Shown piece after piece: positions 45,243-54,915 of a stretch of DNA of 64,000 nucleotides. The position numbers were made by a program, and so were the translations under genes. Where the stretch lies: positions 806,001 to 870,000 of the forward strand of contig NZ_CP124535.1 of assembly GCF_029953595.1 (NCBI RefSeq), written 5' to 3'. Position 1 is the first letter of the stretch; each line of letters starts with the position of its first letter. This stretch comes from Fuscovulum ytuae (GTDB lineage: Bacteria; Pseudomonadota; Alphaproteobacteria; Rhodobacterales; Rhodobacteraceae). Below the pieces are notes generated by a model, which saw only the letters and a program-made list of their open reading frames with translations, searched no databases and was not told the DNA's origin.

Positions 45243-46345
45243 CAGGCTTTCTCCTTCTTGTCCTTCGGCACCATGGGAAGGGACACGCGGAACACGGTGC
45301 GGCCCGGCACCGAGTCTACGGAAATCCATCCCTCATGGTCGGAAATGATTTTTGAAACGAGCGCGAGCCCCAGCCCCGTGCCGTTTTCACGGCCCGACAC
45401 GAAGGGTTCGAAAATATCGGCAGCAATCTCCGGCGGAATGCCGGGGCCGTCATCGATGATCTCGATCTGCAAAGGCAGCGCGGCGGGGCGGCCATCCTTG
45501 CCCCGGATACGCAGTGACAGATCGTAAAAGGTATGCAGGCGGATCGTCGTCCCTTCACCCGCCCTTTGGCAGGCTTCGGCCGCGTTCTTGATCAGGTTCA
45601 GGAAAACCTGCATCAGCTGATCGGGATCGGCATAGGTCGGCGGCAGCGACGGGTCGTAATCTTCCACGATCTGCATATGGGCGGCAAAGCCCACCATGGC
45701 CGATTTCCGCGCCCGATCCAGCGCATCATGGATGTTCACGGCCCGACGGTCCGGCGGACGCAGATTTCCGAACTGCTCCACCTGTTCCAGCAATTTCACG
45801 ATGCGCCGCGTTTCCTCGACGATCAGATCGGCCAATTCCCGATCCTCGGGCGGCAGGTTCATCCCGATCAGCTGCGCGGCGCCCGAAATCCCCGCCAAAG
45901 GGTTCTTGATTTCATGGGCCAGCATCTCGGCCATGCCGATGGCCGATTTGGCCGCCGATTTCACCTGCATCGCGCGACCCAGCCGGTCGGCCACATCGCG
46001 TGGCGAGATGATCAGAAGGATCACCTCGGCATTGTCATGCATCGGCGCGACTTGGATATTGCACTGGATCGGCGCGCGCTCGCCCGTCGTCACATCCACA
46101 TCATTGATGAACAAGGGCGACTGGTTCACCCGCGCCCGCGCCAAGGCCTCATCCATCGGGGCATCAATCGACAGGCGATCAAAGGCAGGCTGCCCCATCA
46201 GGGATTTAGAAGAAACATTCAGAAAAATCTCGCCCGCCGGATTGACCTCGGCGATCCGGTTGTCGGGGCCGATCAGCAGCGCAGGCAGCGGCAGCGAGGC
46301 CCAGACGACACCCGGCACCGGGTATGGCGTGCGGTATGGCGTCAT
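45242..46345 (-). CDS. ntrB: Nitrogen regulation sensor kinase NtrB
   Basis: 367-residue soluble histidine kinase. N-terminal PAS domain ([20 protein letters not shown]), the phospho-acceptor His in [19 protein letters not shown], and the ATPase domain with [21 protein letters not shown] and [12 protein letters not shown] protein reports nitrogen status and switches it between kinase and phosphatase for NtrC. It overlaps dusB by four bases and ntrC by one, so the three are translationally coupled. Confidence 0.97.
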   Translation of the reverse strand: MTPYRTPYPVPGVVWASLPLPALLIGPDNRIAEVNPAGEIFLNVSSKSLMGQPAFDRLSIDAPMDEALARARVNQSPLFINDVDVTTGERAPIQCNIQVAPMHDNAEVILLIISPRDVADRLGRAMQVKSAAKSAIGMAEMLAHEIKNPLAGISGAAQLIGMNLPPEDRELADLIVEETRRIVKLLEQVEQFGNLRPPDRRAVNIHDALDRARKSAMVGFAAHMQIVEDYDPSLPPTYADPDQLMQVFLNLIKNAAEACQRAGEGTTIRLHTFYDLSLRIRGKDGRPAALPLQIEIIDDGPGIPPEIAADIFEPFVSGRENGTGLGLALVSKIISDHEGWISVDSVPGRTVFRVSLPMVPKDKKEKA

Positions 46346-47328
46346 GCGGCCACCCGTCTTCGTCCACTATCGGCAAAGGCCGACCGGATCAGCCGCAGCA
46401 CCTGCGCCGGATCATCCGCCGTCAGGATGGCATGGCGCGGGGCATCGCCCTCAACACCATCCAGATACCATCCCAGATGCTTGCGCGCGCAGCGCAGGCC
46501 AAGCGACGGGCCATAGAATGACAGCATGGCCTCATAATGTTCGGCCACCAGATCGGCCAGCGCCGCTCCTTCGGGGATCACCGGCGCAGGCGTGCCATAA
46601 AGCGCATGCGCAATCTCGGCCAACCGCCACGGCGCACCCTGCGCACCGCGCCCCACCATCACACCATCGGCGCCAGAAAGGGTCAGCGCCTGCCGCGCCG
46701 TCGCCCCATCCACGATATCGCCATTGGCAATGACCGGGATCGACACCGCCTCTTTCACCCGCGCAATGGCGGCCCAATCGGCGGCCCCCTTATAGAACTG
46801 GCACCGCGTGCGACCATGGATCACGATCATCCGCACGCCCGCGCCTTCCGCCCGCCGGGCAAGCTCTGGCGCGTTCAGCAGCCGTTCATCCCAGCCCAGC
46901 CGGGTTTTCAGCGTCACAGGCAGGGTCACCGCCTTCACCACGCTTTCGATCAACTCCAGCGCAAGGTCCAGATCACGCAGCAGCGCCGATCCACAAAGGC
47001 CCGTCGTCACCCGTTTCGATGGGCACCCCATGTTGATGTCGATGATGCGAGCCCCATTCGCCTCCATCAGCCGTGCCGCCTCGCCCATCCAATAGGGGTC
47101 ACGCCCGGCAAGCTGCACAGAGGTTGCCTGCTCCTCCAACCCCAACTCGGCCCGCGCCCGTGCTTCGGGCTGGGCCTGCACCACCTCTTGGCTGGCCACC
47201 ATCTCAGAAACCACCAGCCCCGCCCCGAACCGCGCGACCAGACGGCGATAAGGCAGATCGGTGATGCCCGCCAAAGGTGCAAGAAGCACGGGCGGCGCGA
47301 TTGTCTGGGGTCCGAGGCAGAGGGCCAA
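46342..47328 (-). CDS. dusB: tRNA-dihydrouridine synthase (DusB/NifR3)
   Basis: 328-residue flavoenzyme that reduces uridine in the tRNA D-loop. The TIM-barrel start APLAGITDLPYRRL, the catalytic-cysteine motif NMGCPSKRVTTGLCGSALL, IHGRTRCQFYKG and the FMN-binding NGDIVDG are conserved. It is the first gene of the classic nifR3-ntrB-ntrC operon described in Rhodobacter capsulatus. It is divergent from ispDF across about 200 bases that should hold both promoters; I see no clear sigma54-type site there. Confidence 0.96.
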   Translation of the reverse strand: MALCLGPQTIAPPVLLAPLAGITDLPYRRLVARFGAGLVVSEMVASQEVVQAQPEARARAELGLEEQATSVQLAGRDPYWMGEAARLMEANGARIIDINMGCPSKRVTTGLCGSALLRDLDLALELIESVVKAVTLPVTLKTRLGWDERLLNAPELARRAEGAGVRMIVIHGRTRCQFYKGAADWAAIARVKEAVSIPVIANGDIVDGATARQALTLSGADGVMVGRGAQGAPWRLAEIAHALYGTPAPVIPEGAALADLVAEHYEAMLSFYGPSLGLRCARKHLGWYLDGVEGDAPRHAILTADDPAQVLRLIRSAFADSGRRRVAA

Positions 47329-47533
47329 TTGCCTGTTCCTTGTGCAGATAGGTTGGTGTTAGGGGTCGAATGGCGGCAAAGCCAAGCGCGTTAAGCGCCG
47401 TTATGTCTGAAAAACTGGCGTTGCACAATTTTTAGGCATGTTTGCCCGAAGGCGCGCCAGATTGTCAGGCGGCGCGGTGTGGCCTAGGAAGGACCAAAGC
47501 GCAAGCCGCGCGTGGAGAGGAGTCGCACAAACC

Positions 47534-48664
47534 ATGGGAACGGCAGCCGTCATCGTCGCCGCAGGGCGTGGCAGCCGCGCCGGGGGCGATGTGCCCAAGC
47601 AATGGCAGATGCTGGCCGGGCGGCCCGTTCTGGCCCATACGATTGACGCATTCCGGGGCAAGGTGGACCGCATCACTGTCACCATCCATCCCGATGACCG
47701 CGCACAGGCCGAGGCCGTGGCGCAGGGCTGTGATCTGGTTGAAGGCGGCCCGTCCCGCGATTCATCCGTCCGCAACGCGCTCTTGTCGCTTGATGGCGCG
47801 GGCATCCAGCGCGTGCTGATCCATGATGGCGCGCGGCCTTTGGTGTCCGCCGCCGTCATCGCACGCGTTCTGGCCGCGCTTGACACCCATCCCGGCGCGG
47901 CCCCCGCCCTGCCCGTGACCGATGCGCTTTGGCGCGGGGCAGACGGCCTTGTGGCAGGCACGCAAGACCGCGCCGGGCTTTGGCGCGCACAGACACCGCA
48001 AGGCTTTCGCTTCGACGCGATTCTTGCCGCGCATCGCAGCCATGTGGGATTGGCAGCGGATGATGTCGAGGTGGCGCGTGCCGCAGGGCTTGACGTCGCC
48101 ATCGTCGAGGGCGAGGAAACCAATCTGAAACTGACCTTTCCCGGCGATTTCGCGCGGGCCGAGGCGATCCTGAAAGGGCGAAGGATGGATGTGCGCTTGG
48201 GCAATGGCTATGACGTGCACGCCTTCACGGAAGGCGATCATGTCTGGCTGTGCGGCGTGAAGGTGCCGCATCACCGCGCGCTTCTGGGCCATTCCGATGC
48301 GGATGTGGGGATGCATGCCCTGACGGACGCGATCTATGGCGCGCTGGCCATGGGCGATATCGGGCGGCATTTCCCGCCGTCCGACCCGCAATGGAAAGGG
48401 GCAGCGAGCGATATCTTCCTCCGCCACGCGGCCGACCTGATGCGCGCACAGGGCTATGAGCTTGGCAACTGCGACGTGACGCTTGTCTGTGAACGCCCCA
48501 AGATCGGCCCCCACGCCGCTTCCATGCAGGCGACGCTGGCCGGGATCATGGGCGTGGATGCAGACCGGGTCAGCGTGAAGGCCACCACCTCTGAACGCCT
48601 TGGCTTCACCGGGCGGGAAGAGGGCATTGCCGCGCTGGCCACCGCCTGTCTGGTGAAGGCATGA
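47534..48664 (+). CDS. ispDF: Bifunctional IspD/IspF isoprenoid enzyme
   Basis: 376-residue fusion acting in the MEP pathway. IspD part (about 1-215): [19 protein letters not shown] nucleotide loop, [13 protein letters not shown]; it makes CDP-methylerythritol. IspF part (about 218-376): [15 protein letters not shown] with the zinc-binding Asp and His, [37 protein letters not shown]; it makes the cyclic diphosphate. This fusion is common in alphaproteobacteria. The ATG at 47534 is family-like; its TGA overlaps the pgpA start (ATGA). Confidence 0.97.
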   Translation: MGTAAVIVAAGRGSRAGGDVPKQWQMLAGRPVLAHTIDAFRGKVDRITVTIHPDDRAQAEAVAQGCDLVEGGPSRDSSVRNALLSLDGAGIQRVLIHDGARPLVSAAVIARVLAALDTHPGAAPALPVTDALWRGADGLVAGTQDRAGLWRAQTPQGFRFDAILAAHRSHVGLAADDVEVARAAGLDVAIVEGEETNLKLTFPGDFARAEAILKGRRMDVRLGNGYDVHAFTEGDHVWLCGVKVPHHRALLGHSDADVGMHALTDAIYGALAMGDIGRHFPPSDPQWKGAASDIFLRHAADLMRAQGYELGNCDVTLVCERPKIGPHAASMQATLAGIMGVDADRVSVKATTSERLGFTGREEGIAALATACLVKA

Positions 48665-49143
48665 GATGGGTTGCCACGGTCTTCGGCCTGGGCCTGATGC
48701 GCCCCGCGCCGGGAACTTGGGGGTCGGCGGCCGCACTGGCCCTTGGGCTGGTGATCGACCGATACACAGGCTTTCCGGGGCTGGCCTTGGCCACGGCTGC
48801 GGTGCTGGTGGCAGGCTTTGCCGCCTGCAAGGCGGTCTGCGGGCCGGGGGAAGACCCGTCTGAAGTGGTGATCGACGAAGTGGCGGGACAGTGGATCGCC
48901 CTCCTCTTCCCGTCCTTCGCCTTTTGGATGCGCGATTTTGACGGCTGGATGCCCTATCCCGGTTGGGTCGCAGCCTTCCTTCTGTTCCGGCTTTTCGACA
49001 TCTGGAAACCTTGGCTCGTCGGTCGCGCCGATGCGCGGGGCGATGCGGCGGGCGTGATGCTGGATGACATCTGGGCCGGGATCTTTGCCGGGATCGGCGT
49101 GGTCATCGCGGCGGGCATCGCCCATGGGTTTCTGATGGGGTGA
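48661..49143 (+). CDS. pgpA: Phosphatidylglycerophosphatase A
   Basis: 160-residue membrane enzyme that removes phosphate from phosphatidylglycerophosphate to give phosphatidylglycerol. Family signatures are [19 protein letters not shown] at the N-terminus and [19 protein letters not shown], which hold the conserved metal-binding acids. Three to four membrane helices. It overlaps ispDF upstream and the GTG of the cinA frame downstream. Confidence 0.95.
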   Translation: MRWVATVFGLGLMRPAPGTWGSAAALALGLVIDRYTGFPGLALATAAVLVAGFAACKAVCGPGEDPSEVVIDEVAGQWIALLFPSFAFWMRDFDGWMPYPGWVAAFLLFRLFDIWKPWLVGRADARGDAAGVMLDDIWAGIFAGIGVVIAAGIAHGFLMG

Positions 49144-49148
49144 CAGGC

Positions 49149-49619
49149 ATGGCGACAGCGGCAGAGGTCTTGCAAGCGGCCCGCTATTGGGGGGTAAAGA
49201 TCGCCACCGCCGAAAGTTGCACGGGCGGGCTGATCGCAGGCGCCCTGACCGATGTGGCCGGATCGTCGGATGTCTTTGACCGGGGCTTCGTCACCTATTC
49301 CAACGCGGCAAAGGTCGAGGTGCTGGGTGTCCGGCAAGAGACGCTGGAAGCTGTGGGCGCCGTGTCCGAAGAGGTCGCACGCCAAATGGCAGAGGGCGCG
49401 CTTGCCGCCTCAACTGCCACGCTGGCGGTTTCCGTGACCGGCATCGCAGGCCCCGGCGGATCAGAGTTCAAGCCAGAGGGGCGCGTCTGTTTCGGGCTGG
49501 CGCAGGCGGGCAAGGCCACACTGGTCGAGACGGTCGATTTCGGCCCCTTGGGCCGCGCCGAGGTCCGCCGCGCCACGGTGGACCATGCGCTGGTGTTGAT
49601 GGCGCGGGCCTTGACCTGA
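49149..49619 (+). CDS. CinA C-terminal domain protein, nicotinamide-nucleotide amidase
   Basis: 156 residues matching the stand-alone CinA C-terminal (PncC) family: TAESCTGGLIAGALTDVAGSSDVFDRGFVTYSN with the Ser-Lys-type active site, and SVTGIAGPGGSEFKPEGRVCFG. It would deamidate nicotinamide mononucleotide to nicotinate mononucleotide in NAD recycling. ATG at 49149 is used; a GTG at 49140 that overlaps the pgpA stop is possible. Last gene of the ispDF unit, followed by a family-D repeat. Confidence 0.92.
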   Translation: MATAAEVLQAARYWGVKIATAESCTGGLIAGALTDVAGSSDVFDRGFVTYSNAAKVEVLGVRQETLEAVGAVSEEVARQMAEGALAASTATLAVSVTGIAGPGGSEFKPEGRVCFGLAQAGKATLVETVDFGPLGRAEVRRATVDHALVLMARALT

Positions 49620-49642
49620 CACCGCGCGCCCAGGCGCATCCC

Positions 49643-49689
49643 CCGGGGCCCTGCCCCGGACCCCGGAGTATTTTTCGCCAAGATGAAGC
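49643..49689 (+). repeat. Hairpin plus GCCAAGATGAAGC element (family D, copy 2)
   Basis: CCGGGGC (49643-49649) pairs with GCCCCGG (49653-49659), then GGAGTATTTTT and GCCAAGATGAAGC (49677-49689). It lies between the converging cinA and esterase genes, in the same orientation as copy 1. Confidence 0.8.
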
Positions 49690-49697
49690 CCGCCGCT

Positions 49698-50543
49698 TTA
49701 GGGATGTTCGGCGAAAAAGCGCAGGATTTCGGCATTGGCGGTGATGTCGCGCGTGCCGCCTTGGCGGGGGGCGCGGCGGCTGCCGGGCCAAGCATGGCCA
49801 CCGCCTTCGATCGTGAGGATGCGGATCTGGGTGACCCCGGCATTGTCGGCATAGTTTCTTTCCACAACGCGCATCCCATCCTCAGCCCGATCAATCACCC
49901 GTTCGGTGCGGGCGAGCATCTGGAAGGGCGCAAGGAACGCCGCCTCGACCGAAGCAACAGAGGCAAAGCTTGCGCGCAGGCCCTTGCCCATGCCGCCCGC
50001 ATAAGGCACCCGGTCATCCGCCCTGCCATGGATGTGCAAAAGCGGGACCGGGCCCTTGGGCGTGACCCGCGCCGTATCCAGAGTGCCCGCCACACCCGCC
50101 ACCGCCCGCACCTTTCCGGGGCGCTGGGCGGCATAGGTTTCGGCCATCATCGCACCGTTTGACATGCCCGTCAGATAGACCCGCGCCGGGTTCAGCCCGA
50201 AGCGCCGAATGGCATCGGCAATCACCGCATCGAGAAAGGCCAGATCATCCACGCGCCGCCGCTGCGCCTGCCCGCAGCAATAGCCCGCATTCCACGTCGC
50301 CGCCCGCCCCGTCCCTTCGGGATAAATGACGGCATATCCCTGTCCGTTGGCCGGCGCCGAAAGCCCCGAATTTCGCGCGAACTGATCCGCGCCACCCCCG
50401 CCGCCATGCAGGGCCACGATCAAAGGCGCACCGGCCGGGGCTTGCGGCAGGTCGATCCGGTAGAACCGATCCCCCAGAGGCACGGTTTCCGCCGCGACTG
50501 GCAGCGCCAAAAGCAGGAGGAGGGAGAGGACAAGACGGAACAT
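49698..50543 (-). CDS. Secreted alpha/beta-hydrolase, LpqC/PHB-depolymerase family
   Basis: 281 residues with an N-terminal signal peptide (MFRLVLSLLLLLALPVAA). The mature enzyme has the oxyanion loop LIVALHGGGGGADQF, the nucleophile serine in TGMSNGAMMAE, the Asp region HIHGRADDRVPY and the His in GGGHAWPGS, giving a complete triad. This is the poly(3-hydroxybutyrate) depolymerase/feruloyl-esterase-like LpqC group. It probably hydrolyses an extracytoplasmic ester. A pair of cysteines in GYCCGQ is typical. The start at 50543 begins the signal peptide. Confidence 0.9.
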   Translation of the reverse strand: MFRLVLSLLLLLALPVAAETVPLGDRFYRIDLPQAPAGAPLIVALHGGGGGADQFARNSGLSAPANGQGYAVIYPEGTGRAATWNAGYCCGQAQRRRVDDLAFLDAVIADAIRRFGLNPARVYLTGMSNGAMMAETYAAQRPGKVRAVAGVAGTLDTARVTPKGPVPLLHIHGRADDRVPYAGGMGKGLRASFASVASVEAAFLAPFQMLARTERVIDRAEDGMRVVERNYADNAGVTQIRILTIEGGGHAWPGSRRAPRQGGTRDITANAEILRFFAEHP

Positions 50544-50608
50544 GGCGACGCTCCAACTGGCGATCGGGACTGTTCCCCTGAACGCCGCAGCCGAAGCTTT
50601 CCGTCGCC

Positions 50609-51064
50609 CTAAACCTTCGGCCCGTGCAATTCCGCCGCGCGCCGTTCGAAGGCGCGCACCACGCGCTGCATCGCATCGTTGAAGACCACGCCGATGATCC
50701 CTTGCAGGATCGCGTTGCGGAATTCGAAATCGACGAAGAACTCCACCTCGCAGCCGCCATCGACATCGCGGAAGGCCCAAGTGGATTTCATATGCTTGAA
50801 CGGGCCTTCGATATAGATCGTGTCGATCTTTCGCGCGGCGGGCCACAGGGTCACGCGGCTGCCGAACCTTTCGCGAAACACCTTGAACGAAATGACGAGG
50901 TCGGCTTCCATCACCTCTGACCCGTCCGGCATGGGTTTGCGCGACCGGATACGGGCGGCGGAATTCCACGGCAGGAATTTCGGATAGGACGCGACATCGG
51001 CCACAAGGTCATACATCTGCTGCGCCGTGTAAGGCAGGCGTTTGATTTCGTGATGCGTGGGCAT
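50609..51064 (-). CDS. Coenzyme Q-binding COQ10/RatA-like START-domain protein
   Basis: 151 residues of the COQ10/polyketide-cyclase START family. [25 protein letters not shown] at the N-terminus, [16 protein letters not shown] and [15 protein letters not shown] are standard. It is thought to bind a hydrophobic ligand such as ubiquinone and support respiratory electron transfer; E. coli relatives were also named RatA. The ATG at 51064 is family-like. It is divergent from hpt, about 70 bases away. Confidence 0.93.
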   Translation of the reverse strand: MPTHHEIKRLPYTAQQMYDLVADVASYPKFLPWNSAARIRSRKPMPDGSEVMEADLVISFKVFRERFGSRVTLWPAARKIDTIYIEGPFKHMKSTWAFRDVDGGCEVEFFVDFEFRNAILQGIIGVVFNDAMQRVVRAFERRAAELHGPKV

Positions 51065-51134
51065 AGGCTGCGCGACTTTCGTGACACCGTCCCCCGTATT
51101 GGTTAGACGGGACGGGGAAATCAAGGGGTGGGGC

Positions 51135-51674
51135 ATGCCAGAGCGGCCATATGTCATAGACCAGATGATCAGCGCCAAGGCGATCGCGGCCCGGGTAGAA
51201 GCCCTCGCCGCCCAGATCACGGCGCATTATGCAGGCACCGACAAGCTTGTGGTCGTGGGCCTTTTGCGCGGGTCCTTCGTCTTTATCGCAGACCTCGTGC
51301 GCGAGATTGACCTTCCCGTGGAGGTCGATTTCCTTGAAGCTTCGTCTTATGGCGATGCCATGCATTCCAGCCGCGAAGTGCGCATCCTGAAAGACCTGCG
51401 CGGCGAAATCGCTGGCCGCGATGTGCTGGTGGTGGAGGATATCGTCGATACGGGCTTCACGCTCCACCATGTGAAGAACCTGCTTCTCAGCCGCGAACCC
51501 GCACGGCTGGAGGTATGCGCCCTGCTCGACAAACCGTCGCGCCGAGAGGTGGATATCAAGGCGACGTGGACGGGGTTCGAAATCCCTGATGAATTTGTCG
51601 TGGGCTACGGGATTGATTTTGCGCAGCGCAATCGCAACCTTCCCTATATCGGCAAGGTACGGTTTACGGGGTGA
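51135..51674 (+). CDS. hpt: Hypoxanthine phosphoribosyltransferase
   Basis: 179-residue purine salvage enzyme that joins hypoxanthine (or guanine) with PRPP. Motifs: [21 protein letters not shown], the flexible loop SSYGD, the PRPP-binding [14 protein letters not shown] and the base-binding DKPSRRE with [23 protein letters not shown] at 51135 with GGGG-rich ribosome-binding site. It is followed after four bases by a small membrane-protein gene. Confidence 0.96.
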   Translation: MPERPYVIDQMISAKAIAARVEALAAQITAHYAGTDKLVVVGLLRGSFVFIADLVREIDLPVEVDFLEASSYGDAMHSSREVRILKDLRGEIAGRDVLVVEDIVDTGFTLHHVKNLLLSREPARLEVCALLDKPSRREVDIKATWTGFEIPDEFVVGYGIDFAQRNRNLPYIGKVRFTG

Positions 51675-51678
51675 CGGG

Positions 51679-51846
51679 ATGAATCCGATATGGCTGATCC
51701 GGATGGCACAATGGGCGCGCAACCCGCCATCGCCCCAACGGGTCAAGCTGGTGTTCGGGGTGATCGCCCTTTGTCTTTTGATCTTCGGCTATGAATGGAT
51801 GTTCGGCTGGCCGGAATGGCTGACGCCACAGAAGATCAAGCCCTAG
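51679..51846 (+). CDS. Small single-span membrane protein
   Basis: 55 residues, no family name known to me. A basic amphipathic N-terminal part is followed by one membrane span (VKLVFGVIALCLLIFGYEW) and a short tail ending TPQKIKP. It starts four bases after hpt with GGG upstream, so it is very likely translated from the hpt transcript. No function is proposed. Confidence 0.7.
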   Translation: MNPIWLIRMAQWARNPPSPQRVKLVFGVIALCLLIFGYEWMFGWPEWLTPQKIKP

Positions 51847-51929
51847 GTCCCTTCGCGACTTCGTCACTGGTCGGACGGCAGCAGGGCGGCTAGGCTGATC
51901 CGGTATTTCCTGATGACGGAGACCGGATC

Positions 51930-52814
51930 ATGCGCCTTCTTCCCGCCCTTGCCATCCTTTTCCTCGGCGGTGCTGCGGGGGGGTGGATGCTGACCGCGCC
52001 CGATCCCCTGCCTGCCGCCACCTTTGACGGGCTGACGGGCGATCCCGCGCGGGGGGAATTGGTGTTTACCGCCGCAGGCTGCGCCTCTTGCCACGCAGCA
52101 CCGGGGGCGACGGGTGATGCGGAACTGGTGCTGGCGGGCGGGCAGCGCTTCCCGTCGGATTTCGGCACCTTCATTGCCCCCAACATCTCGCCTTCCGAAC
52201 AAGGGATCGGCGGGTGGGGCGTGGCCGACCTTGGTAATGCCTTGATGCGCGGGGTTTCCCCTGATGGCGCGCATTACTACCCGGCCCTGCCCTATGCCTC
52301 TTACGCCAAGATGCAGCCGCAGGATGTGGCTGACATCCACGCCTATATGCAAACCCTGCCCCCTTCCGACGTGGCAAGCCAGCCGCATGACATGGGCTTT
52401 CCCTTCAACATCCGGCGCAGTGTCGGGGTCTGGAAACTGCTGTTCCTGAACGAAGATTGGGTGCTGTCCGGCGATCTATCCCCCGAAGAAACCCGTGGAC
52501 GTGAGATTGTCGAGGCACTCGCCCATTGCGGCGAATGCCACACGCCCCGCAACGCGCTGGGCGGGATGGACACCGGGCGCTGGCTGGCAGGCGCGCCCAA
52601 TCCATCGGGCGAAGGCACCATCCCCAATATCACCCCCGCCAAGCTGACATGGTCGACGGGCGAGATCGTCACCTATCTGACCACAGGCTTCACCCCCGAA
52701 TTCGACAGCGCAGGCGGACATATGGCCCATGTCGTGTCGAATATGGCCAAACTGCCTGATGATGACCGCAGGGCGGTGGCGGCCTATCTGAAACGGCTGC
52801 CCGCCGCCGAGTGA
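51930..52814 (+). CDS. Diheme cytochrome c
   Basis: 294 residues with an N-terminal signal/anchor (LPALAILFLGGAAGGWML) and two heme c sites, CASCH at 51-55 and CGECH at 200-204, each within a cytochrome c domain. IAPNISPS and PNITPAKLTWSTGEIVTYLTTG, with their repeated PNI-P pattern, are typical of diheme cytochromes of the alcohol/gluconate dehydrogenase cytochrome-subunit type. Methionines such as those in KMQP and HMAH may be axial ligands. No dehydrogenase subunit is next to it, so its electron donor is unknown. Periplasmic location. Confidence 0.9.
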   Translation: MRLLPALAILFLGGAAGGWMLTAPDPLPAATFDGLTGDPARGELVFTAAGCASCHAAPGATGDAELVLAGGQRFPSDFGTFIAPNISPSEQGIGGWGVADLGNALMRGVSPDGAHYYPALPYASYAKMQPQDVADIHAYMQTLPPSDVASQPHDMGFPFNIRRSVGVWKLLFLNEDWVLSGDLSPEETRGREIVEALAHCGECHTPRNALGGMDTGRWLAGAPNPSGEGTIPNITPAKLTWSTGEIVTYLTTGFTPEFDSAGGHMAHVVSNMAKLPDDDRRAVAAYLKRLPAAE

Positions 52815-52861
52815 CCACGCCCGATAGTGTTCGCCATCCGCCGACCGCCTTGTGATTGCAG

Positions 52862-52886
52862 AAGACCCCCATACATGGTAGGTCTT
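52862..52886. promoter_or_regulatory. Nested inverted repeat upstream of the outer-membrane protein gene
   Basis: AAGACC (52862-52867) pairs with GGTCTT (52881-52886), and inside it CCAT pairs with ATGG. It is followed by eight A residues on the plus strand, 30 bases before the start codon. It could be an operator or a 5' untranslated stem protecting the mRNA. Confidence 0.45.
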
Positions 52887-52915
52887 AAAAAAAACAGAGC
52901 AGTATGGTGTGACCA

Positions 52916-53797
52916 ATGAACAGGCTTGCAGGCGGCGCCATCGCGCTGCTGATGACATTTGCACCCCTACCCCTTATCGCACAGGGGATGGAACAACTCA
53001 GCTTTTCGGGGGATGTCGAATTCGAACATACCCGCCGCAACAGCGCCTCCAACTCTTTGGCCAGCGCTGATCTTATGTTGCGCTACGAAGGCCCCTTCGG
53101 CTTTGAACTGGGGGCCGAGATTGATGAAAACCTGTCAACCGGGCCGGATACGGCCCTGCCCTTCTTTGCCCTGACCTTCGGGTTGGGCATGGGAGAAGTC
53201 GCCGTCGGCGCACCCCAACCGGTGGCCGATGCCTTGGTCGATATCCCCGATTTCGCCGGTATCCGGGAACAGCAGATCGGGTTTGAGGCGCGCACCACCT
53301 CGGTTGCGACTGGCTTGGCAAAGTCACTGAACGAAGCGCTTTACGGCGCGCGCTTCACCATGGATGCGGGTCAATTGCGCTATGGCGCGTCGCTGCACAA
53401 GGTCACCCATCGGTCTGGCCTGCATTGGCAGGTGGCGGGCGAATATCAGGCCGGGATCGACAGCCAGATCGAAGGCGTTCTGGAAGGCGAAGATGGCAAT
53501 CTGGGCATCACCCTTGGCGCGGCGCATAAGACCGGGCAATTCGACATGGGGCTTTACCTGATCAGCCAGCGGATCGTCGGGTCAACCGATGCCGCCGTCG
53601 CCTATGTGGGCGTGGCGGTGAATGATGCGCTGACCCTGCGCGGGCATCTGCGGACCGAAGATGGCACGGTCAACAACAACATGATCGGGATCGAGGCGGA
53701 ATATGGCTTTAACAACGGGGCCTATGCCCAGTTCGGCGCCGCCGATGGCAACAACACCAGCATGACGATTGACGCCTCAGTCGGCTTCAAGTTCTGA
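52916..53797 (+). CDS. Outer-membrane beta-barrel protein (porin-like)
   Basis: 293 residues. A signal peptide (AIALLMTFAPLPLIAQ) is followed by alternating hydrophobic/polar strands such as LSFSGDVEFEHTR, FGFELGAEID and GIEAEYGFNNGAYAQFGAADG. It ends in phenylalanine (ASVGFKF), the usual signal for barrel assembly by the BAM complex. This suits a small alphaproteobacterial porin-type protein, though it is shorter than typical trimeric porins and may be a different barrel. Single gene with its own upstream dyad and downstream terminator. Confidence 0.8.
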   Translation: MNRLAGGAIALLMTFAPLPLIAQGMEQLSFSGDVEFEHTRRNSASNSLASADLMLRYEGPFGFELGAEIDENLSTGPDTALPFFALTFGLGMGEVAVGAPQPVADALVDIPDFAGIREQQIGFEARTTSVATGLAKSLNEALYGARFTMDAGQLRYGASLHKVTHRSGLHWQVAGEYQAGIDSQIEGVLEGEDGNLGITLGAAHKTGQFDMGLYLISQRIVGSTDAAVAYVGVAVNDALTLRGHLRTEDGTVNNNMIGIEAEYGFNNGAYAQFGAADGNNTSMTIDASVGFKF

Positions 53798-53822
53798 TCG
53801 AAGATCGCGCGCGAACATATTG

Positions 53823-53849
53823 AAAAGGCGGGGTTTACCCGCCTTTTTT
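53823..53849. terminator. Bidirectional terminator between the barrel gene and lipA
   Basis: AAAAGGCGGG (53823-53832) and CCCGCCTTTT (53838-53847) with loop GTTTA; T-rich on the plus strand and, by symmetry, on the minus strand. The lipA stop codon (53848-53850) lies at its edge. Confidence 0.87.
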
Positions 53850-54798
53850 ATGCCCGCCCCAGCTTGGCGAAACGCGCGGCGCGCAGCCGATCGAAATCAT
53901 CCCCCGCATGATAGGACGACCGCGTCAGAGGCGTGGCCGATACCATCAGGAACCCTTTGCCATAGGCCGCCGTCTCATATCCCTTGAACTCATCCGGCGT
54001 CACGAACCGCGCCACGCGGTGATGTTTTGGCGTCGGTTGCAGATATTGGCCAATGGTCAGGAAATCCACATCCGCCGCCCGCATGTCATCCATCACCTGC
54101 AACACGGCCTGCCGATCCTCGCCCAGCCCCACCATGATCCCCGATTTGGTGAACATGCCAGGGTCCATCTCCTTGACCTTCTGCAACAGGCGCAGGGAAT
54201 GGAAATAGCGCGCACCGGGCCGCACCTCTGGGTAAAGGCCCGGCACCGTTTCCAGATTGTGGTTGAACACATCCGGCCGCGCCTCGACCACGGTTTCAAG
54301 CGCGCTTGGCGGGCATTTCAGGAAATCCGGCGTCAGAATCTCAATCGTCGTGTCGGGCGCGCGATGGCGGATCGCGCGGATCGTCTGGGCGAAATGCTCC
54401 GCCCCGCCATCCTCCAGATCATCCCGGTCGACCGAGGTGATCACCACATGCTTCAGCCCAAGCTGTTCCACCGCATGGGCCACCCGCCCCGGTTCAAAGG
54501 CATCCAGCGCCTGCGGCTTGCCCGTCGCCACATTGCAGAAGGTGCAACCACGGGTGCAAATCTCGCCCATGATCATCATGGTGGCATGGCCCTGCGACCA
54601 GCACTCCCCCACATTGGGACAGCCCGCCTCTTCGCAGACCGTCACCAACTTTTTCTCCTTCAGGATGTCCCGCGTCTTCTTATAGCCTTCCGACGTCGGG
54701 GCCTTCACGCGGATCCAAGCGGGCTTCTTCGGCTGTTCATTATCTGGCCGATGCGCCTTTTCGGGGTGACGCTGATCAGGAAGCTTGAGGTCGCGCAA
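53848..54798 (-). CDS. lipA: Lipoyl synthase
   Basis: Radical-SAM enzyme that inserts two sulfurs into octanoyl groups on lipoyl domains. 316 residues. The auxiliary-cluster cysteines are in [12 protein letters not shown] and the radical-SAM cluster in CTRGCTFC; the end [18 protein letters not shown] contains the conserved RSSY. The start is TTG at 54798 with GGGAGG upstream; this gives the family-like N-terminus [19 protein letters not shown]. An open frame further upstream is probably not translated. It depends on Fe-S supply, so it links functionally with suf. Confidence 0.95.
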   Translation of the reverse strand: MRDLKLPDQRHPEKAHRPDNEQPKKPAWIRVKAPTSEGYKKTRDILKEKKLVTVCEEAGCPNVGECWSQGHATMMIMGEICTRGCTFCNVATGKPQALDAFEPGRVAHAVEQLGLKHVVITSVDRDDLEDGGAEHFAQTIRAIRHRAPDTTIEILTPDFLKCPPSALETVVEARPDVFNHNLETVPGLYPEVRPGARYFHSLRLLQKVKEMDPGMFTKSGIMVGLGEDRQAVLQVMDDMRAADVDFLTIGQYLQPTPKHHRVARFVTPDEFKGYETAAYGKGFLMVSATPLTRSSYHAGDDFDRLRAARFAKLGRA

Positions 54799-54915
54799 CA
54801 GGATGTCCTCCCAAGGAATGTCCCTGAAATACGCGCTTCGCCCCCCCGGCGCAACAGGACGCCCTGCCGCGCCGCCTTGCAGCGGGCGCAAGGCTCTTGC
54901 GCGCGACGCAGGCCA

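Noticed and set aside
43749-45527. A 592-codon plus-strand frame opposite ntrC
   Set aside because: Antisense to a well-supported NtrC with all catalytic motifs; composition is typical of GC-rich shadows.
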